Source: JAYQUR01 sp038133505 | Lineage (GTDB): Bacteria > Pseudomonadota > Alphaproteobacteria > MPNO01 > UBA830 | Direction: 5' to 3' | NCBI GenBank assembly: GCA_038133505.1 | Contig: JAYPTI010000010.1 | Coordinates: 1-40,970, forward strand | DNA length: 40,970 nucleotides | Shown: positions 15,791 to 24,077 of the stretch, one piece after another | Layout of the letters: each line of letters opens with the position of its first letter | How positions within the stretch are numbered: the first letter of the stretch is position 1 | Made by a program: the position numbers and the translations under genes | Notes under the pieces: generated by a model | Seen by the model: the letters and a program-made list of their open reading frames with translations, nothing else | What the model was told of the DNA's origin: nothing | The model's database searches: none

Positions 15791-16825
15791 ATGGCAGACG
15801 GCAGACTTTTCCCGACATCGACGGCCGGCAGCCTGCCGAAGCCGCACTGGCTGGCGGAGCGCGAGAAGCTCTGGCCCGAATGGCTTCAGTCCGGCGAGGA
15901 CCTGGAGGTCGCGAAACGCGACGCCGCGCTCGTCTGGCTCAAGGAGCAGGAGGACGCGGGCATCGATATCGTGTCCGACGGCGAGCAGTTCCGCGTGCAT
16001 TTCGTCCACGGTTTCCTGGAGCATGTCGACGGGATCGACTGGGACCTCAAGACCCCGATGGGCATCCGCAACGACCGGTATACGGTCGAGGTGCCGACCG
16101 TCACCGGGCCGGTGTCGCGCAAGAGGCCGGTGCATATCGAGGAAGCGAAGTTCATGCGCGCTCATACCGACCGGGGCCTGAAGTTTACCCTGCCCGGGCC
16201 GATGACGATCTGCGACACCATCGCCGACGGTCACTACGGCAAGCGCGCCGACATGGCGATGGCGTTCGCCGACATCCTGAACGAGGAAGTGAGGGAGCTG
16301 GATGCCGCCGGCGTCGACGTCATCCAGTTCGACGAGCCGGCCTTCAACGTCTTCATGGACGACGTGCGCGACTGGGGCATCGCGGCGCTCGAACGTGCCG
16401 CCGCCGGCCTGTCCGCGAAAACGGCAGTCCATATCTGTTACGGCTACGGCATCAAGGCGAACATCGACTGGAAGAACACGCTCGGCAGCGAGTGGCGCCA
16501 GTACGGGGAGACCTTTCCGGCGCTGAACGCGAGCCGGATCGACCAGGTCTCGCTCGAATGCGCCTCTTCCAATGTCCCCGTGTCGCTGATCGAACTGCTG
16601 GCGGACAAGGAAATCCTGCTCGGCGCCATCGACGTCGCCACGAACGAGGTGGAGAGCCCCGAACGGGTGGCGGCAGTCATACGGGACGGCCTGAAACACG
16701 CCGATGCGGAGCGGATTCTTCCTTGCACGAATTGCGGGATGGCGCCGCTGCCGCGGCAGGTTGCCGTCGGGAAGCTCAGGGCGCTCGCGGCCGGGGCGGC
16801 GCTGGCGCGCGGCGGGATGTCCTGA
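15791..16825 (+). CDS. MetE-core zinc methyl/alkyltransferase family protein (first copy)
   Basis: This 344-residue protein equals only the C-terminal catalytic barrel of cobalamin-independent methionine synthase; the N-terminal half of MetE is absent. The zinc set is intact: His214 and Cys216 in HICYG, Glu256 in SLECAS and Cys315 in TNCGM. The acid motif DEPAF is at 181-185. In this superfamily the zinc activates a thiol: homocysteine in MetE and core-MetE enzymes, coenzyme M in epoxyalkane:CoM transferase. The neighbours, a glutathione transferase and a second diverged copy, suggest thiol alkylation or dealkylation in catabolism rather than methionine supply; that is inference. AAGGAGGAGG precedes the ATG. 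Confidence 0.85.
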   Translation: MADGRLFPTSTAGSLPKPHWLAEREKLWPEWLQSGEDLEVAKRDAALVWLKEQEDAGIDIVSDGEQFRVHFVHGFLEHVDGIDWDLKTPMGIRNDRYTVEVPTVTGPVSRKRPVHIEEAKFMRAHTDRGLKFTLPGPMTICDTIADGHYGKRADMAMAFADILNEEVRELDAAGVDVIQFDEPAFNVFMDDVRDWGIAALERAAAGLSAKTAVHICYGYGIKANIDWKNTLGSEWRQYGETFPALNASRIDQVSLECASSNVPVSLIELLADKEILLGAIDVATNEVESPERVAAVIRDGLKHADAERILPCTNCGMAPLPRQVAVGKLRALAAGAALARGGMS

Positions 16826-16843
16826 AGTATCGGCGCCGGGACG

Positions 16844-17641
16844 ATGCTCGAGCTCTATCACAGCAACTGGTCGATCTGCGCGCAGAAGGTTCGCCTCGTC
16901 CTCGCCGAGAAGAGCCTGGAGGCGGTCGAGCACCACCTCGATCTCCGCGCCCGCGAACAGCAGACGCCCGCGTATCTGAAACTCAATCCCAAGGGTTACG
17001 TGCCGACGCTGGTGCATGACGGCCGTCCGGTCGTCGAATCCGCGCTGATCTGCGAATATTTGGACGAGGTCTTTCCCGAACTGGCGTTGCGGCCGGCCGA
17101 TCCGGTGGACAAGGCGAAAATGCGGACCTGGACGCGTCGCCCGGACGACGGTCTGCACCGGGCCTGCGCGACGCTCACCAATGCCATCGCGTTCCGGCTG
17201 CAGTGGCTGGAGAAGCCGCGGGACGAGATCGAGACGATGCTTGCGGCGACCCCCGATCCGATCCGCCGCGACTGGCGCCGCGCGATGATCGAGCAGGGGA
17301 CGGACGCGCCGATATTCCGGACGGCCGTCTGGACGTACGACGCGCTTCTTGCCGACATGGAGGAGGCGCTCGGCGACGGGCGCGACTGGCTGATGGGCGA
17401 CGCGTACACGCTCGCCGACGTCTCGCTCACGTCGTATCTGAACCGCGTCGCCGAGCTGCAGCTTCAGCCGATGTGGGATCGGGAACGTCCATGGGTGACC
17501 GCGTGGTTCGACCGCGTTCAGGAGCGGCCTAACTTCGCATCGGTGTATGTCGACTATCCGTATGAGGCGTACCGCGCCCAGATGGCGGACCAGGGCCGCG
17601 CCAACTGGCCAAAGGTAGAGGCGATACTGTCGGCCGGCTGA
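16844..17641 (+). CDS. glutathione S-transferase family protein
   Basis: This 265-residue protein has an N-terminal thioredoxin-like GST domain: LYHSNWSICAQKVRLVLAEK, the cis-proline segment KGYVPTLVHDG and the glutathione-binding VVESALICEYLDE. The all-helical C-terminal domain includes WLMGDAYTLADVSLTSYLNR, the conserved N-capping box of GSTs. A Cys or Ser in SNWSIC is the likely activating residue, so it is not a Tyr-type enzyme. It is cytosolic. It lies 18 bases after the first MetE-like gene and 90 bases before the second, which points to electrophile or ether-type substrates handled with thiols. It is longer than the usual 200-230 residues because of a C-terminal extension. Confidence 0.92.
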   Translation: MLELYHSNWSICAQKVRLVLAEKSLEAVEHHLDLRAREQQTPAYLKLNPKGYVPTLVHDGRPVVESALICEYLDEVFPELALRPADPVDKAKMRTWTRRPDDGLHRACATLTNAIAFRLQWLEKPRDEIETMLAATPDPIRRDWRRAMIEQGTDAPIFRTAVWTYDALLADMEEALGDGRDWLMGDAYTLADVSLTSYLNRVAELQLQPMWDRERPWVTAWFDRVQERPNFASVYVDYPYEAYRAQMADQGRANWPKVEAILSAG

Positions 17642-17731
17642 TGCGGGATTGCGACGGGCGGTTTCCCGGTGTCGCCGAACCCGGTAAAGTCGCCTCCAAT
17701 AAAGACACCAAGCCATCCCCGGGAGGATAGA

Positions 17732-18919
17732 ATGTACAAGGGCTCCGCCGACGTCGTGATGCCGACGTCCATCATCGGGTCGCTGCCGCGGCCGACCTGG
17801 TTCGACCAGCAGCTCGGCACGCGCACCTTCCTCGATGCGATGATCGACAACCATTATCGCGAACAGTACGAGGACGCGATCAGCGTCTACATGATGTGGC
17901 AGAACATGGCCGGTCTCGACATCGTCACCGACGGCGATGCTCATTACGACGACCAGGTCACCGGCTTTTCGTGGCAGAGCTATGCGCCGTGGCGGATGAG
18001 CGGGTTCGACCGCGCCAATCCGCGACCGGCGGTCTACAAGGCGGGCGCCGCCGCCTATCCGCGCGGCCATATCCTGCACGACCTGCTGGAGAGCCGGGTG
18101 CTGCCGCCGGTGGTCGACAAGGTCGGCCGCGGCCAGTTGCAGTACACCGCCATGTGGCGCGCCGCGCAGCGGATGACGACCAAGCCGGTGAAGTTCGGCA
18201 CGGTGACGCCCGAGCTGCTCGCGGTCACCGTCGCGAACGACTATTACGAAGATCCCGTCGAGCTGGTGAACGACATTTCGCTCGCCATGAACGAGGAGCT
18301 CAACGAGCTCGCCGACGCCGGCTGCCCCATCATCCAGATGGAGGAGCCGCAGATCCACATGACGCCGATCCGCGGCCCGCTGTTCGGCAAGATGGACAAG
18401 GACGAGCTGGTGACCCTGTTCAACCAGACGGTGAAGGGCCTGCGCGACAAGTCAGAGGTCTGGTGCCACACCTGCTGGGGCAACCCGGCGCAGCAGCGCA
18501 TCTTCCGCGACGTGCAGAGCTACCAGCCGACGCTCGAATGGATGAACCAGGTCGACGCCGACGTGCTGACCTTCGAGACGTGCTCGTCCGGCACGCAGGA
18601 CCTCAAGGCCATCGGCGAGGTGATCGACGACGAAAAGAAGATCGCCATCGGCGTGATCGATCATCACACGCTGCAGGTTGAACGTCCCGATCAGGTCGCC
18701 GACATCATCCGCGCCGCGCTGGAGCACATTCCCGCCGAGCGGCTGATCATCACGTCGGACTGCGGCATGGGCCGCGAGGGCATGAGCCGCCGCCATGCGA
18801 TCTACAAGCTGATCGCGATGGTCCAGGGCACCAACATCGTGCGCAAGGAGCTCGGTCTGCCCGAGGCGCATTGCCTTGCCGAGGATCAGCGCTACTCGCT
18901 CGCCGCCAGGGACGAATAA
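17732..18919 (+). CDS. MetE-core zinc methyl/alkyltransferase family protein (second copy)
   Basis: This 395-residue single-barrel MetE homologue starts PTSIIGSLPRPTWF and has the zinc ligands His246/Cys248 (WCHTCWG), Glu282 (FETCSS) and Cys344 (SDCGMG), plus the acid pair in MEEP (203-206). The size and C-terminal SDCGMG form are nearer to the group that includes epoxyalkane:CoM transferase and many unassigned methionine-synthase-II-family proteins than to the first copy. GGGAGGA at 17721-17727 fixes the ATG at 17732; upstream codons in frame are not needed. It is followed after five bases by the MaoC-like gene. The substrate and thiol are unknown. Confidence 0.86.
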   Translation: MYKGSADVVMPTSIIGSLPRPTWFDQQLGTRTFLDAMIDNHYREQYEDAISVYMMWQNMAGLDIVTDGDAHYDDQVTGFSWQSYAPWRMSGFDRANPRPAVYKAGAAAYPRGHILHDLLESRVLPPVVDKVGRGQLQYTAMWRAAQRMTTKPVKFGTVTPELLAVTVANDYYEDPVELVNDISLAMNEELNELADAGCPIIQMEEPQIHMTPIRGPLFGKMDKDELVTLFNQTVKGLRDKSEVWCHTCWGNPAQQRIFRDVQSYQPTLEWMNQVDADVLTFETCSSGTQDLKAIGEVIDDEKKIAIGVIDHHTLQVERPDQVADIIRAALEHIPAERLIITSDCGMGREGMSRRHAIYKLIAMVQGTNIVRKELGLPEAHCLAEDQRYSLAARDE

Positions 18920-18924
18920 GCACG

Positions 18925-19767
18925 ATGGCGGACGGTCTGGCCGCCCTCAAGGAACATGTCGGAAAGGCGGTGACGGCGACAGACGTCGTCACCGCCGCCG
19001 GCATCGCCCAGCTTGCCGCCACGTTCGGGATCGCGCCGCCCGCTCGCGAGAAGGGCGAGGCCTTGCCGCCGGGCTGGCACGGGCCGTTCTTCGTGCCGAC
19101 GCACGGCCCCGACAATATGCGCGAGGACGGCCAGCCGGCGGGCGGGTTCGTGCCGCGCATCCCGCTGCCGATCCAGCGGCTGCGCGGCGAGACCACGTCC
19201 TATCCGGGAACGCTCCGGATCGGCGACGAGATGACCCGGATCAGAGAAATCGCCTCGATCGACATCGACGAGGAGACAGACGGCGGGCCGGTCGTCGACC
19301 TTGTTTTTCGCCAGACGATCGAAGGTCCCGACGGCGTCGCAGTGGTCGAGGATCGCCGGTTCCTCTATTTCGGCAACGACTACGTGCTCGACCGCTCCAC
19401 GCCGGAACTGCCCGATGCACATGACTGGGAACGCGTGATCGAGCCGGACCCGGTGACGATGTTCCGTTTCTCCGCCGTCCGCTTCAACTCGCATCGCATC
19501 CATTACGACCGCGACTACACAGTCGGTGTCGAGGGCCATCCGGGCCTCATCGACCAGGGGACGATGATCAACTACCTGATGGTCGAGATTGCGCGCGCGG
19601 GCCGGCCGGACGCTGCGCTCGACCGGTTCGCCTTCCGTATTCACAAGCCGATCTACGATACCGGGCCCTTCACGCTGCGCGGGGCGCCGACGGATGGCGG
19701 TGCGGCACTGTGGGCGCTCGATGCCGACGGGGTTCTGTCGATGACCGCGGATGCGCACTACCGTTGA
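18925..19767 (+). CDS. MaoC/FAS1-like acyl-CoA dehydratase (mesaconyl-CoA hydratase type)
   Basis: This 280-residue protein has the double-hotdog layout of the FAS1-dehydratase/HTD2-like family. The C-terminal half has the motif FNSHRIHYDRDY, containing the His and Asp typical of R-hydratases in the mesaconyl-C4-CoA hydratase group. The N-terminal half has the PPGWHGPFFVP, VPRIPLPIQRLRGE and LRIGDEM strands. The loop after the active site reads GLIDQGTMIN where relatives usually have a V-V-H-G-P type sequence, so the substrate pocket may differ. It is tightly downstream of the second MetE-like gene. It probably hydrates or dehydrates a branched or dicarboxylic acyl-CoA. Confidence 0.8.
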   Translation: MADGLAALKEHVGKAVTATDVVTAAGIAQLAATFGIAPPAREKGEALPPGWHGPFFVPTHGPDNMREDGQPAGGFVPRIPLPIQRLRGETTSYPGTLRIGDEMTRIREIASIDIDEETDGGPVVDLVFRQTIEGPDGVAVVEDRRFLYFGNDYVLDRSTPELPDAHDWERVIEPDPVTMFRFSAVRFNSHRIHYDRDYTVGVEGHPGLIDQGTMINYLMVEIARAGRPDAALDRFAFRIHKPIYDTGPFTLRGAPTDGGAALWALDADGVLSMTADAHYR

Positions 19768-19836
19768 CGCTGTTGAATACGGCGCAGCGCGCCATACGTT
19801 AGGAAAAGACAGGTTTCGGTACAGGGCAGACCAGGA

Positions 19837-20688
19837 ATGAACGACACCAGATACCTCCGCGCGATTTCTCCCGGCATGCCGACGTCCGATGGCGCGGGCG
19901 TGCAGCTGACGCGCATGGTCGGCACGCCGCATCTCGATATGGTCGACCCGTTCCTGATGCTCGACCGCATCGACAGCGACGATCCCGACAGCTACATCGC
20001 CGGCTTTCCGAACCATCCGCACCGCGGGTTCGAAACGGTGACGATCATGCTCGAAGGGCTGATGCGCCATCAGGACTCAGTCGGCAACAACGGCCTTCTG
20101 AAGCCCGGCGACGTCCAGTGGATGACCGCAGGGCGCGGCATCATCCACTCCGAACTGCCGGAGATGGTCGACGGGCGGCTCAAGGGCTTCCAGCTCTGGG
20201 TCAACCTGCCCGCCGAAAAGAAGATGATCCCGCCGGCCTATCAGGATATCGAGGCCGGGAAAGTCCAAACGGTCGATTTCGACGGCGGCTCCGCCCGCGT
20301 GATCGCAGGGGCCTATCTCGGCAAGGAGGGGCCCGCGAAAGCGCAGATCCCGATCCGTCTGCTCGACGTGCGTCTCGACGCGAATGCGACATGGCGGATC
20401 GACGTCGAGGACGGCAACGACCTGTTCATGTGCGTCTACGAAGGCGCGATTTCGGGCCGCGATCCGCAGGGCGGCGCGCACGAGATTCCGAAACCCGCCG
20501 TCGCGCTGTTCGGCGGCAACGGAGCGGTCGAGGTCGAGGCGGGGCCCGACGGCGCCGACATCCTCTATTGCGAGGGACGCCCGATTGGCGAGCCCGTCGC
20601 CAAGTACGGCCCGTTCGTGATGAACACGCGCGAGGAACTGCAGCAGGCGGTTGACGACTTCAACAACGGCACGCTGGCGACGGCCTGA
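19837..20688 (+). CDS. pirin family protein
   Basis: This 283-residue bicupin has the pirin signature in the N-terminal cupin: FPNHPHRGFETVTIMLEG with two iron-binding His, and RGIIHSE with the third His and the Glu. The C-terminal cupin has no evident metal set, as is normal. Bacterial pirins bind iron; some open flavonols with oxygen (quercetinase activity), others act as redox regulators. It is the last gene of the plus-strand run and could act on an aromatic, but the spacing (69 bases) leaves co-transcription open. Confidence 0.92.
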   Translation: MNDTRYLRAISPGMPTSDGAGVQLTRMVGTPHLDMVDPFLMLDRIDSDDPDSYIAGFPNHPHRGFETVTIMLEGLMRHQDSVGNNGLLKPGDVQWMTAGRGIIHSELPEMVDGRLKGFQLWVNLPAEKKMIPPAYQDIEAGKVQTVDFDGGSARVIAGAYLGKEGPAKAQIPIRLLDVRLDANATWRIDVEDGNDLFMCVYEGAISGRDPQGGAHEIPKPAVALFGGNGAVEVEAGPDGADILYCEGRPIGEPVAKYGPFVMNTREELQQAVDDFNNGTLATA

Positions 20689-20740
20689 TCCCCCGCCAGG
20701 TGCCGCGGCGCCCGTCATTTCCGGGCAATAAATTGCGTGT

Positions 20741-20754
20741 ATCGCACGTGCGAT
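20741..20754. promoter_or_regulatory. 14-bp perfect palindrome upstream of the chromate transporter
   Basis: ATCGCACGTGCGAT is perfectly self-complementary and lies 18 bases before the chosen ATG at 20773. Flanking bases extend it imperfectly (TGCGTGT on the left and GCGCGCA on the right). It is a candidate operator for the transporter. No regulator gene lies next to it, so the binding protein is unknown. Confidence 0.4.
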
Positions 20755-20772
20755 GCGCGCATTGTTTCCGTC

Positions 20773-22137
20773 ATGAAAACCGGGTTTCCGTCGTTCGGTG
20801 ACGCTGCGGCCGTGTGGCTCAAGATCGGTCTGCTGAGTTTCGGCGGGCCGGCGGGCCAGATCGCCCTGATGCACCGCATTCTCGTTGAGGAGAAGCGCTG
20901 GATCGGCGAGGCTCGGTTTCTCCATGCGCTGAACTACGCGATGCTGCTGCCCGGACCCGAAGCGCAGCAGCTTGCGACCTATGCCGGCTGGCTGCTGCAC
21001 AGGACGTGGGGCGGCATCGTCGCGGGCGGCCTGTTCGTGCTGCCGGGCGCCGTCGTGATGCTGGTCCTGAGCGTGCTCTATGCCGGCTACCGGGACGTCT
21101 AGTTCGTCGAGGCGATGTTCTTCGGCATCAAGGCGGCGGTTCTCGCCGTCGTCATTCAGGCGGTGATCCGCATCGCGAGCCGGGCGCTCCCCAATGCGAT
21201 CCTGATCGCCATCGCCGCGGTGGCGTTCGTGGCGATCTTCTTCTTCGCCGTCCCGTTTCCGTTGATCGTCGCGGCGGCGGCCGTGTGCGGCGCGGTCGGC
21301 CATAGGCTGCGGCCCGCGAGTTTCGAGACGAAAGGCCACGGAAACGCGAACGCGACGGACGAGGGCGACTACGCCATCGACCGGATGCTAGAGGCCGGCG
21401 CGCTCGACCATACGACGCCGTCGGCGTCGCGCGCGGCCCTGATTCTCGTCGTCTGCCTCGTCCTCTGGTTTGCGCCGCTGCTGGCGATTTCGGCTGCGAT
21501 CGGCCCCGACAGCGTCTACTCGCTCGAAGGATGGTTCTTCTCCAAGATGGCGGTGGTCACGTTCGGCGGCGCCTATGCGGTCCTGGCCTATGTCGCCCAG
21601 CAGGCGGTCGAAATATACGGCTGGCTGGCGCCGGGCGAGATGCTCGACGGGCTCGGCATGGCGGAGACGACGCCGGGGCCGCTGATCATGGTCGTCCAGC
21701 ATGTCGGTTTCCTGGCAGCGTTCCGAAATCCCGGCGCGCTCGATCCGATGCTCGCCGGCACGTTGGGCGCAATCCTGACGACGTGGGTGACCTTCGTCCC
21801 GTGCTTCCTGTGGATTTTCCTCGGCGCGCCCTACATCGAGACCCTGCGCGGCAACAAGTCGTTGAACGCCGCCTTGTCGGCGATCACGGCGGCCGTCGTG
21901 GGCGTGATTCTCAATCTCGCGATCTGGTTCGGCGTGCACGCGGTGTTTGCGATGGTGGCCGAGCGAGTGTACGGACCTCTGCGTCTCTTCGTTCCGGACT
22001 GGTCGAGCGCCGATCCGGCGCTGCTCGTACTCACGGCGGGCGCGTTGGTCGCAACGCTTCGGTTCAAGATCGGCATGATCCCGGTGCTCGCCGTGTGCGC
22101 GGCGCTGGGCGTCGCCTGGTTCTACGCGATCCGGTAG
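20773..22137 (+). pseudogene. chrA: chromate transporter (ChrA family) interrupted by an in-frame TAG
   Basis: The frame from ATG 20773 gives a two-domain CHR transporter of 454 codons. The N-terminal half has KIGLLSFGGPAGQIALMHR and LLPGPEAQQLATYAGW; the C-terminal half has FGGAYAVLAYVAQQAVE and ETTPGPLIMVVQHVGFL, the twin signatures of long ChrA proteins, with many membrane helices. Codon 110 (21100-21102) is TAG, in a loop between helices (YAGYRDV, stop, FVEAMFFGIKAAV), and the frame continues unchanged. As written, the product would be a 109-residue stub; a restart at ATG 21115 could make a 340-residue C-terminal piece. The family exports chromate by proton coupling. The upstream ATG is preceded by a 14-bp palindrome, and the gene ends with a second TAG beside palindromic repeats. 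Confidence 0.82.
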
Positions 22138-22140
22138 AGC

Positions 22141-22220
22141 GGGCGGGTCTCGGACCGGCCCCTACGCAACCCGGAAACCTCCACAAAAATATGTAGGGGC
22201 GGTCCTAAGGTCCGCCCGGG
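22141..22220. repeat. inverted pair of GTAGGGGC-type palindromic repeats
   Basis: The left copy (22141-22165) reads GGGCGGGTCTCGG and ends CCCCTAC. The right copy (22193-22220) begins GTAGGGGCGGTCC and ends CCGCCC. They face each other across a 27-base spacer and each is itself palindromic. They are the same family as 2205-2287. The pair fills the gap between the convergent chromate transporter and monooxygenase genes and probably terminates transcription from both sides. Confidence 0.72.
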
Positions 22221-22223
22221 CGG

Positions 22224-23411
22224 TCAGACGAGATCGACGGTCAGCGGGTTGTATGAATAGAGCCACGCGTTGCGGTCGCCGCCCTCGTCGCGGTTGGCGA
22301 AGGCCTTTCGGATATCCGCTACGCTGTCCTGGTGGAACAGGCTGCGGTTCGCGAACGACGTGTCGACCACGCGTTGCGTCCGTTCCATCCGGTTGCGCTC
22401 GTAAAGCTTCAGCGCATCGGCGACGTTGTCTTCCTGCTTGAGCGCGCGGGCGAGCACCGCCCCGTCCTCGATCGCCATCGCTGCGCCCTGTGCGAGGTAG
22501 GGAAGCGTCGCGTGCGCGGCGTCGCCGAGGATCGTGGCGCGCGACGTGCTCCAGTTCTCCACCGGCGGGCGTGTGTACATCGCCCAGCGGTAGCAGGCGT
22601 CATGGTCGACGAGGTCGAGAACCGTGTGAATGTCGTCGTTCCAGCCTTCGAAATCCGCTTTCAGCTCCTCCCACGGGAACTTGGCGGTCCAGGATTCTTC
22701 CTCGGCCTTCGGCGTCTCCACCGCGCCGACGAAATTCAGGATCTCGCCGTTCCGGATCCAGTAGGAGACCGCATGCTTGCCGGGGCCCATCCACACCGAC
22801 ATCACTTCGCCCATGAAGCCGTCCGGCAGCTTTTCGCGCGGCACGGTCAGCCGCCATGCGGAATCGCCCGTATAGGTGGCCGGGATCGCGCCGCAGATCT
22901 GCTCGCGGATCACGGATTTCACGCCGTCCGCGCCGACCAGAACGTCGCCCTGCGCGCTGGTGCCGTCGTCGAAATGGAGTTCGACGCCGTCGTCGCTCTC
23001 CGTGAAGCCCGTCACCCGTTTGTTGAGATGAATCGCGTCCGGCTTCTGCGCCAGCACGACGCCGGCGATCAATTCATGAAGGTCCGCCCGATGCACCTGG
23101 TTGTAGGGCGCCTTGTGGAGGCGCTCGTGCTCTTCCGACAATGCGAACTGGCTGATGATCTCGCCGGTATCGAACAGGCGGAAGACGTAGCCTTCGGGGC
23201 GGACGGATTTCGAGGAGATATCGTCGCCGATGCCGAGATGGTTCATCACGTGCATCGAGTTCGCGCTGACCTGGATGCCCGCGCCCACTTCTCCCAGCAC
23301 TGGGGCCTGCTCATAGACCTCGACGTCGTAGCCTGCCTTCAGCAGGCATCCGGCTACGGTCAGCCCGCCGAGGCCTGCCCCGGCGACGATGACCTTCTCT
23401 ACTCCAACCAC
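22224..23411 (-). CDS. FAD-dependent aromatic monooxygenase (salicylate/3-hydroxybenzoate hydroxylase type)
   Basis: This roughly 395-residue class A flavoprotein monooxygenase has the FAD motif VIVAGAGLGGLTVAGCLLKAG at the N-terminus, the NADPH/FAD double-function motif VLVGADGVKS in the middle, and the ribityl-binding GDAAHATLPYLAQGAAMAIED near the C-terminus. It hydroxylates a phenolic or N-aromatic ring with NAD(P)H and oxygen. The start is uncertain: I used GTG 23411 (VVGVEKVIVAG), and another GTG lies at 23426; no ATG is available. It ends in TGA at the edge of the repeat pair. It is a stand-alone gene fitting the aromatic-catabolism theme of the window. Confidence 0.88.
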   Translation of the reverse strand: MVGVEKVIVAGAGLGGLTVAGCLLKAGYDVEVYEQAPVLGEVGAGIQVSANSMHVMNHLGIGDDISSKSVRPEGYVFRLFDTGEIISQFALSEEHERLHKAPYNQVHRADLHELIAGVVLAQKPDAIHLNKRVTGFTESDDGVELHFDDGTSAQGDVLVGADGVKSVIREQICGAIPATYTGDSAWRLTVPREKLPDGFMGEVMSVWMGPGKHAVSYWIRNGEILNFVGAVETPKAEEESWTAKFPWEELKADFEGWNDDIHTVLDLVDHDACYRWAMYTRPPVENWSTSRATILGDAAHATLPYLAQGAAMAIEDGAVLARALKQEDNVADALKLYERNRMERTQRVVDTSFANRSLFHQDSVADIRKAFANRDEGGDRNAWLYSYNPLTVDLV

Positions 23412-23488
23412 TGCTAAGCACCCCACATGCTTTTGACGGCTAACGCGTCAGCAGGCCGCCGGCTGCTATATACAAACTGCACGGCGTA

Positions 23489-23953
23489 TCAGGGGGACAT
23501 AAGATATTCGTCGTCCGACGACAAGGGCCGCGCCATCCTGATATGGGGGATACCGGCCTCCATGAACCTGCGGCCTTCCTGCCGGAATCCCAGCTTCTCG
23601 TAAAACGGCTTGGCATAGGTCTGGGCGTGCATCATCGCCCGGGAATGCCCGTCGCGCGCCGCTTCGCGTATAGCGGTCTCGAGCAGGACCTTCCCAGCGT
23701 TTCGCCTACGGTCGCCCTGAAGAACCGCGATGCGTTCGAATTTGGCGACGCCGTCGCCGAGGCTGCGGACGCGGGCCGTTCCGACTGGCCGCTCGCCGTC
23801 GAGGGCGATGAAGTGACGGCAGGCGTCGTCGAGCCCGTCGAAATCGATCTCGCGGCTGACATTCTGTTCGTCGCAAAACACCTCGATCCGGATGGCGAAG
23901 CACGCCTCTCGGTCGGCATCTGCGAGCGCTTCGCGAACCGAAATTCCGATCAT
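23489..23953 (-). CDS. GNAT-family N-acetyltransferase
   Basis: This 154-residue protein has the GNAT fold: an N-terminal AFxIRxEVFxxEQ-like segment (CFAIRIEVFCDEQNVS) typical of the ElaA-like branch, the core strand KFERIAVLQGDRRRNAGKVLL with a somewhat divergent acetyl-CoA P-loop (R-R-x-A-G-K in place of R-G-x-G-x-G), and the C-terminal AKPFYEKLGF. The acceptor is unknown. It is divergent from the FMN reductase gene 124 bases away and is otherwise isolated. Confidence 0.87.
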   Translation of the reverse strand: MIGISVREALADADREACFAIRIEVFCDEQNVSREIDFDGLDDACRHFIALDGERPVGTARVRSLGDGVAKFERIAVLQGDRRRNAGKVLLETAIREAARDGHSRAMMHAQTYAKPFYEKLGFRQEGRRFMEAGIPHIRMARPLSSDDEYLMSP

Positions 23954-24077
23954 AACGGCCCGGAAGATACTCCTGTCGAGCCTGCCGATAAATGCAGCCG
24001 GGCGAAATGGACGCGCGCCGGGCCAATCGGTATGTTTCGCCGCTAAGGGACACAGGCATCAAGGGGATAACCTCAAT

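Noticed and set aside
15512..18358. A 948-codon open frame on the minus strand
   Set aside because: It lies antisense to three recognised genes (flavoprotein, MetE-like, GST and more), has a biased Arg/His/Gly composition and no domain; it is a high-GC shadow frame.
7362..21102. General reassignment of TAG to an amino acid
   Set aside because: At least six genes of normal family length end in TAG, so the codon terminates in this genome; only local suppression or error remains possible.
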